Shown here one piece after another: positions 56,511 through 64,000 of a stretch of 64,000 bases of DNA (positions within the stretch are counted from its first letter, which is position 1; the number at the start of each line of letters is the position of its first letter). The stretch comes from Campylorhamphus procurvoides (Eukaryota > Chordata > Aves > Passeriformes > Dendrocolaptidae). Both the position numbers and the translations under genes were made by a program. The DNA is taken from NCBI GenBank assembly GCA_013396655.1, contig WBMV01006612.1:897792-961791 (forward strand). Reading direction: 5' to 3'. The notes beneath the pieces were generated by a model. The model had not been told where the DNA came from and searched no databases. It saw only the letters and a program-made list of their open reading frames with translations.

Positions 56511-59500
56511 ACTTATGTGGAATTTGATTCATTTTATTTCTGGCATGTAGGCAGTTGACTGAGCTGAATTTTTCTAGAAACAAGCAGAAGCTGATAGGGT
56601 AGAGGCTAAACATGACTTGAACTAACGCCAAATTGACAGACAGATGTACTTCAGACTTCAACCAGGCAGCAGTGGAATTATGCTATTGTAAAACAAGCAG
56701 ATAAATAAGTGATCCGGGCTCAAGTAGCTTCACAGTGCAGCAGATCATGGGAAAATTGAATGGACAGTTATGATGATGATCAGATTATGCTTATTGTTAC
56801 ATTTTCTAATTTAACAGCACTGAATAACAGATTTTGACATTCAGGTTTTTGCCATGCTGTGGATATGTTAGTAACTGTCTTGAGTTCTGTCCTTGGTGTT
56901 CTTATTTGTGCTTTGCCTTTGTGTCTTGTCAGCTTTGCTTTTATTGTGTGGCTCCCTGAGAAACTCAGCTGTAGCTCTGCTTTTTTCTGTGTACTTCTGT
57001 CACAGCAGAACATGCCTCAGGAGGGAGGAGGGATAATGCTTCTTCCTGACACAGGGCACAGATGAGGAGCAGTTAGCCTGAGCTGGGTAGATGAAAGTGC
57101 CTTCCCCAGTGACTACATCAGACCAGAGATTCAGGTGAGCACTTCAGAGAGACTTGTAGGCAGGAGCAGAAGCAGACTGAGAGAGAAAAGTCCCAGGCAT
57201 ATCATAATTCCAGCCAGTGCATGTGATGAATTTCCACCTCACAGCTGCCCCAGTGGGAAGGGTGAGGTTGGCCACCCCAATGCCTGAACACATCACCTGT
57301 CAATATAAAGGGGAAGAAGTAACCTCAGTGCCCCAAATGTTTGATTTTGATCATAGAAGGGGCTGTGAAGTGGATGTTAGGGAGTGTAAGCCTCTAAGAT
57401 TTTTGCATTTAATAAGGAGAAACAGCTGTCCTGATATTTAGAGAATCTCTGTGATTTTAGGCAGGATTTAACAGGTCTTACTTGCAGCGAAAAGCATCTA
57501 AGATCAGTTTCTTTTCTCACTACTCAGCAAACTACCTCTGAACAGACACAGCTTTCCCCTGCTGTGGTCCCCAGGGATCTTGTGGTGTAATGGCAAGAAG
57601 AGTTTTTGTTTATTTGACAAAGGCCTGGGATATTAAAGTCCCTTGATCATTTTAAAGCCCCTCTGGAGAGCTGTGTGTAGCTTTGGGTTTTGACACCTTT
57701 GATGGTTTGACAATTTGGCTTCCTAAAGATCGTGTAGAAAAATGTGGAAGAGGAAATGCCAGCCTTCCCAACTCTAGTGTAGCACACCATCCTAAATTCA
57801 TCCTTCCTTCCCATTTTTTGCAAGGCAGCACAAGATTGGTGCTCTTTATCTCTTAAGGTCCTTGTGCCTGCATGTTGTAGCATCGGTAAAATCAGATAAT
57901 TTCTCCCAAAGGTGGAAAGCAAGGAGGATGTTGTGCAGAGAGCAGATGTGAAATTAAATGCATCCATAATCGTGCAGAGCTGCAACCTGTCTCCCTCAAA
58001 CCTATATGCTCCTGTGGCTTGGGAACCTGGGTCACCTCCAGGTGAGAGGGTGGCGTGTTATTTTGAGACCCAACACAAATTTATTCAGTAGGATGGGCCA
58101 GCAGGGAATGATTGTGCAGTCAGAAGCCTCTTTTCCTTTTGTGAATCAGTCTCAGTTCACATCACCTTCTTGTAATGAAAGCACTTGTGTGCAAAGGGAT
58201 GCCAGACTGAGTTGCACACCAGGCACAGAAAAGGTGGGCAATTATTTTCTCACAAATCCATGATCTGTTGTTTGCCACATAATTATTGCCCATCAGTCTG
58301 TCTTGGGGATAGCAGCAAGACAGCAGCAAGAGTTACATCAGTGGTCAGGCACATCCTTTGGCAGAACTCCCAAATGTGAACTCATTGTGACTCTAATATT
58401 CTGTGCCTCGTGGCTGGTTCACATAAATTGGGACAAAAGTACTTGAATAAGGTAAGTGCCTCACCCACAGGAACCAGGGGCACACTGTGGCTGACCCCCA
58501 CCAGCCAGCATTTCATTGATGTGTGGCAGATGAGAAGTGGCCCTTCTCTTTTTTAGGTCATCTGACACATTTGCAGAGCCAAAATCTGTTGCCTCTACCA
58601 AGCTGCAGACCAGCAGCGGCAAAAGACAGAATGAATATTCCAATTAAATTATGGGGCTAATAGCAGGAGGAAAGGCTGCTGAATAATCCAACTAGCCACT
58701 AGGGACATCCCCGAGTAGATTGTTTTCCATGCTGCCTTACCAAGCTAAAAATATTCCAGAAAAAGAAAGCTGAAGCCCACCCTAATGGGACTCAAAAGAG
58801 CACCCAGAAATGAAGTACAGTTATGCTGCTGAGGTGTCTGGCTGCTGAGGGCTTGCACTAGAGATGTTTCTGATCAGCTTCCCTGAAGGAAAGAGCGAGC
58901 AAGAGAAACATGCCAGACCTGACCTTGAACTATGTCCCTGGTGGTGCATCCTGCTGGGAACAAAGTTCTAGTTCCTTCAGCCTGTGCCTTGTCTGTCACT
59001 CAGGGGGACTGTTCTTGGGCACCAGAAGCAGATGTTGTCATGGGGTCTGACTGCCCTTCGTAGCCTTTCGGGAAGGGTGATGATCCCCCAGCACTCCCAT
59101 GGGCAGTTGGAAAGCTGCAAGGCACTTCCTCCTCTGCGTTGTATCAGGGAAGAGAGAGAGTGGTGCTGATGAAATGAAGCACCATGAGAAGGCTAAAAAT
59201 TCACTGAATTCCTGAAGCACAGTAGAGAATAAGTAAAAGAACTTCAGAAAAATGAGAGGGTAACCAAACCCAGAGGGCCCAAAAGCTATGACCAGAGAAG
59301 TGAAGAACACGACACTGTAAATCAAATTACAAAGCCAAAGAACAACTCTGCTCAAACTTTGGGCTCATTAACATTGTAAAACATCCACAGGCTGAAAGGG
59401 AAATACTGTGGACGTGCCATTATCATTGCGGGGCTGGCCAGTCAAACAGACAAGGAAGAAGTCAGATACCGGAGGAAACCTTTTCACTCCCCTCCCCATC

Positions 59501-60849
59501 ACCTCGAGGTACATTTGATCTAAGAGTTTTATAAAAATGTACTTCTCCTTCCAAGAGGACAGAAAGACAACAGGTAGCTCGTTAAATATTTTGCATAAAT
59601 AGAAGTAGGAGTCCCAGAAGAGATAGCCACTTCCAATTTATTGCTTTGGCACTTGAACTGAGAAAATACTGAAGAAGGAAATAGATTGGTGAATAGTGTG
59701 TTCCTAGGACTGCTGCCACCCAGTGGCAAGTGAAAGTATAATTAGAAAGACCCGAGATGGAATTTCAACCACAGGGTTAGAACAGGCAGTTTAAAACAGC
59801 ATCTTTAATCAGATAAGCTTAAAAGGATCAAATACCACACTGCTGAGGTTGTACCTTCCCCTTTTCCAGTAAGGGCATTATTTTATAACAAAACAATGTT
59901 TCTCATCAGAGCTCATGACTGGAAGAGGGATAATAGCATTAGATCTCAGGTGTGACCTCCTGCCTTGTATCCCCATACAACTCCCGGGCTGGGGTTGCCC
60001 CCAGTTCCAGTTCCCCTCAGCCTCCCATACTCCCTGGCTGGGGCAGTAGGATGTGGGGTGAGGCCATGAATGGATCCCTACACCCCTCTAGACTGATGCA
60101 GGTGATGTAGGGCTGCACTTGCTTGTTGTGACTCTCACCTGGCCCTTTCCTGTTCCCTGGTCCGGGGCTGGGGACCCTCTTCCCGCAGGACAGGACATCC
60201 TCTCGCTGGGGATCAGGAAGCTCAGAAGCCTGCAGAGCAACTTGACCTTTTCTGTGGCAGCGTCACTGGCCCCATTATAATGCATGATACCAGACAAATT
60301 CAGGGGTTCCAGGAGACTCACTGTCCCTCATCAAGAGAAAAAAGTTTCAGCTGTAATAGTGAATAATAGTGAAGCAATTTTCTCCTTTTTACCTTAATCC
60401 TTCAAAATGGTAATTCACCTGCAAAACATTTTTTAACAAGAACAGGGGAGTTCATCTTTCCCTATCATGTATATTTCAATGAAAATAGGTGAATCAAACA
60501 AACAATATATAGCTCAAAATATTCTGCAAGAACTGCAAGGCATCACATGCTACTGAGAGAACACAAAGCCCAAGCCATAACCCCAAAGTATTACTATTGA
60601 TTCATTTGCACACAGTAGGATAAAAGCTTGTATTGCATGGCACATAACAGAGTTGCATCTCCTGACTGGAGGTTTTTCTGGGTTTGGATTTCTTCTAAGA
60701 CAGTTCTTGCAGAAAATACTGCTCTGTGCTTGCTGGCCAGCCAGGACTGGAGGCAGAGGGAGATGTGTGAATGGATGTTCACGCATTCCCAGCTGTCAGG
60801 GAACAGAAGGTCAGTGTGCAAGCATGACCTCCACTGCTGAGCAGACACC
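56511..60849. other. Intergenic, no gene recognised
   Basis: Non-coding sequence downstream of the kinase gene. I found no exon with a recognisable protein, no tRNA-like gene and no clear retroposon. Open frames here are at most about 112 codons and unrelated to any family I know. Confidence 0.45.
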
Positions 60850-61193
60850 CTGCATGATGGGCACCTAATCAGTTCATGCATGAGCCCTCGATACTTTTAC
60901 GCATGAACACCCCAAAAATTTACATAGAGCATCCAATTACTTCACATGTGAATGCCCTAAAAGTTCACGCGCTAGTGCCCAACTAGCTTATGCATGACTG
61001 CCCAATAAATTTATACCCAAGCATCCACTTCCTTCATGCAAAAGCACTCCACTTGTTTACACATGAAGAGAACTCACATGGGACCCAATAAAATTTGTGC
61101 TCGGGTGCTCCATCAGCTCACACACGAGCAGCCATTTCTCATGTGCCCATCAGCACATGCATGAGCACCCATTTAGTACACATATGAGTGCTG
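60850..61193 (+). repeat. 23-bp minisatellite, ~14 degenerate copies
   Basis: Successive units align on the approximate consensus ttcatgcatgagcacccaat then tag. Eight units in a row between about 60873 and 61055 are 22-24 bp. One longer unit (about 38 bp) interrupts near 61057. Copies are much diverged (for example ttcacatgtgaatgccctaa and cttatgcatgactgcccaat), so the array is old. Confidence 0.85.
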
Positions 61194-64000
61194 GGAGGGA
61201 CAGAAACTGCAGGGTTCAGGTCACCAGGGGCATCACATGCCAAAATACCATCTGGTGAGGGAAGCCTGTGGACCACGGTTTCGACAGAGTTAAGGAAGAG
61301 GGGGAGCTGTAACGTGAGGTGCCATGTGAAGAGACCTGCAATAAGAGATTTGAGGAGGCCTGTGGAAGAAAAAAAAACATGTCCAGAGCTTACAAACTCT
61401 TTGCCTCAACTTATCCAAGCAAATAAGGTGCTCACTCTCTTCTCCTGCATGACTGGGTTATCCCTACCTCTCAAGAGACAGTTTTGTACTGTGCAAGTTT
61501 TAACTGTGGTTGCAGGCCAAACCTTCCAGGTGAATAAATTGACACAAACTGTGTATTACATGGCTATTGAAGTGACAAATGTAGGCTTTGGATGCACTGT
61601 GGGCCATCACCTCACTGTCACAGGGGCACAAATTACAAGGGGCATGCAGGAAACCCCAGCTCCTTGTGGGCAGCAGGCATGGTCTGGGAGGGATACCCTG
61701 ACCCCGACACTAGAAAATTGCTAAGTGCATGGAGTAGCTGAATGCCAGTCAGACCAGCTGCCTTTGAGAACTGGGAGTAAGGTCTTCCAGTGCCCATTTC
61801 ACTTGATGACTGGTGAAGTTAAGATGTAACCCCCCCATCTTAATCTGATCACTTTCAGGTCAGCATTAAATTCCTGCATATAATGTCATGGGGAAGAAAA
61901 GATTACACAAATCTTCTCAAAATATAAAACAAAATATGTGCACTAAATTATCATGTCTCACTAGTGAGGTAAAAGAGGGTTAATTTTTCCTTACTAGAAA
62001 AGTTAGACTGAGTCACAGAGGAAAGCCACTTTTTGAATGCTATTTGGTTGTGAATCTATCCACAAGCCTATGCTGCTTTTTAAGAAAGTGAAGAAATTGT
62101 CAGTCTACTACCCAGTCACAGAACCACAGCTTTAAGACAGAACTGACTGTAATTCTTACTTAGCAAGACACAAAATTCAAGGTTCATCTATGGGAAAACC
62201 ATCCACAGAGTAAGATTTTTAAAATACCCGTTGACATGTCTTTTGCACCAAATACACTTGTATTCAGAGACTAGGAAATCCCCTCCCCTCCAGTGGCCTC
62301 ATTTCCAGTTTTACAAGGCACTGTATCAAAGAAAATGCCTTTTATGTGCATATACTACATATATACATAGATACATTAACCTACACAAATGGGACGTAGC
62401 AGCAGTTTTCAAACTGCACTCCAAGCTTAAGGCACTTTCAAAACACAAATGTCTTTGCAAGAACTATGTTACCTTACAGTGACAGGCAGGGACCTTGCCA
62501 TCTCTAACTTCAAGCACAAAGTTTACAAGTATGTGATAAGACATTAGAAATGAAAACTAGCTTCCAGAGGTGTAGCACAGAGCAGTGACAATCCCAGCTC
62601 AACCACCCTCTTCCACTATTCCTAAGCAAGATAGCATGAGGAAAGCATCATTTGCCAAAGGGGATACCTGGCTGGGAAATTGCAAATTCTAATTTACAAG
62701 ACTGAAACTCCAAGGTCACTAGAAAATGCTCCTCCTCATTGCTCACGAGAGCCAAAATTGGTTTTAACTTCCCATGCATCTGGAAAGCAAACAGCTCAGG
62801 TAATAAAGCACTCCATTGCCTACACAGTCAGAAAGCAAAGCTGCACAGTGGTGAATGATGCTGCACTGACAGAAAGCTCCCAGCTCTTCTATCACAGCTG
62901 ATAGGGAAGTTTTCAGATGCTTGCTTTCATCACATTTCAAAACAGAACTTCATTTTTTTAATACAAGCAGCTAACCAAATACTTGCATGTTACTCACTCT
63001 CCTTGCTAAGCTGGGTGCAGCCTTATTGAACAGCTGAGCAGGAATCAGGTGTCAAGTAATCTACCCCTACCCCCAAAAACACATCAAAGACAGTTTTCAG
63101 GGTGTTACCCAGCAGCAGCCTGAGAAGAAAAACACTACCTATTATTGAAGTTCCTTCAATAAGTCTAAGCAACAGAGCTGAGTCTCTTCCAACAAGAAGT
63201 TAATGCACAGCCCAGGGTGCTCAGTAAGTCACCAAAAACAGCAGTTGCTTTCACACACCTACCATTAATCCTTACTCCACACGTGCTGGACATGCCAAGC
63301 ATGAAAGATAAGCTGGACACAACCATCAGCTTCACGTAACGGGTAAAGGAACAGACACTAGGCACAAAAATTACAATCCTGTAGTTCAAGTGCACTTGAG
63401 AACTAGGCAAAGACTGAAAACTGTAAGGGCTTAATAGATTCATTAGTAACTGCTGGCATGTAATGTGGAATATGCTAGTCTTCACATACAAGGAATTCCT
63501 TGTAATTACTGGCCAAGCACTGCAATGCACAGGTTAAACAGAAAGAAGCTGAAGCAGCATGCACAACCTTCCCACGCTTACTAAACTGTTCTGAGCACGT
63601 AAACCCATCTCACACTTGCCCAATCAACACATTTTCAGTACTATTTAAGTGCTACAAGAACCAAGCTTAAGATTTAGAAAAGGGCTGGAGACTGGCAGCT
63701 GTTTCCAAGTAGCAGGTAGGAGGCAACTCCAGGTGACAGTTCCCTCCCTGCTCAGGGCTTAGTTCCACTGAACAAGCAAAGAGCCCAATTTTCATGTATT
63801 CTCACAAAGGAAACAGCAGATAGATATAGACCAAGTCATACTTCTGACCCCCCTTTTTCTTCTGACGGGGCCACAAAGGCAAATGAATAACATAATGTGA
63901 CCCATGTGGTTACAGAACTCCCTGTGTCTCCATCTGCTCACAGAACAAGCCACTAACAAGTTCATATACTTACATACAGCTATATACTTGTAAATAACAA
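61194..64000. other. Intergenic, no gene recognised
   Basis: AT-rich, A-biased plus strand. It contains a 178-codon open frame that starts inside the minisatellite (61188-61724) and a 121-codon frame on the other strand (63165-63530). Neither resembles a known protein, and no splice-supported structure was found. From human gene order EDNRA might follow beyond this edge, but none of its exons is visible. Confidence 0.4.

Noticed and set aside
60850..61193. CRISPR-like or IS-associated repeat
   Set aside because: It is simply head-to-tail 23-bp units without spacers, hence a minisatellite.
63165..63530. Last exon of EDNRA on the minus strand, expected from human gene order
   Set aside because: The frame lacks any endothelin-receptor C-terminal motif I would recognise; it is left as unassigned sequence.

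Overview
This window looks like bird nuclear DNA. It carries large multi-exon genes with GT/AG introns, CpG-island promoters and several 5'-truncated CR1 LINE copies, the typical avian (sauropsid) retroposon; a non-avian sauropsid cannot be strictly excluded. Only three protein-coding genes are supported. Nearly every short open frame outside their exons appears to be chance.

Layout: (1) 1-9215, + strand: the last six coding exons of PRMT9, a two-module protein arginine methyltransferase; the gene begins upstream of the window. (2) 9680-20270, - strand: complete TMEM184C, a multi-pass membrane protein of the OST-alpha/DUF300 family, ten coding exons, 445 residues, with exon 1 in a CpG island. 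PRMT9 and TMEM184C converge tail to tail with about 500 bp between their poly(A) signals. (3) 20.5-27.1 kb: intergenic DNA with a 41-bp minisatellite immediately upstream of TMEM184C, CR1 pieces, and an inverted pair of related 82-bp segments. (4) 27.15-56.5 kb, + strand: a complete cGMP-dependent protein kinase of the type II class, with a CpG island and probable non-coding first exon, then 18 coding exons that splice in frame to 772 residues. N-myristoylation start, leucine-zipper coiled coil, two cyclic-nucleotide-binding domains, kinase core and the C-terminal tail ending WDKDF are all intact. (5) 56.5-64 kb: intergenic, with a 23-bp minisatellite and no recognisable gene.

The most interesting point is the identity of the kinase. 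It strongly resembles PRKG2 but differs at its N-terminus (an extra block of about 30 residues, and loss of the segment before the RRGAK pseudosubstrate-like motif). It sits beside TMEM184C/PRMT9, whereas human PRKG2 lies tens of Mb from that pair. I infer that it is probably a separate PRKG2-like paralogue retained here and absent from this position in mammals. That inference rests on remembered sequence and map positions and needs a phylogeny. The three genes have no evident shared pathway (nuclear arginine methylation, membrane transport-like protein, cGMP signalling); their neighbourhood is syntenic rather than functional.
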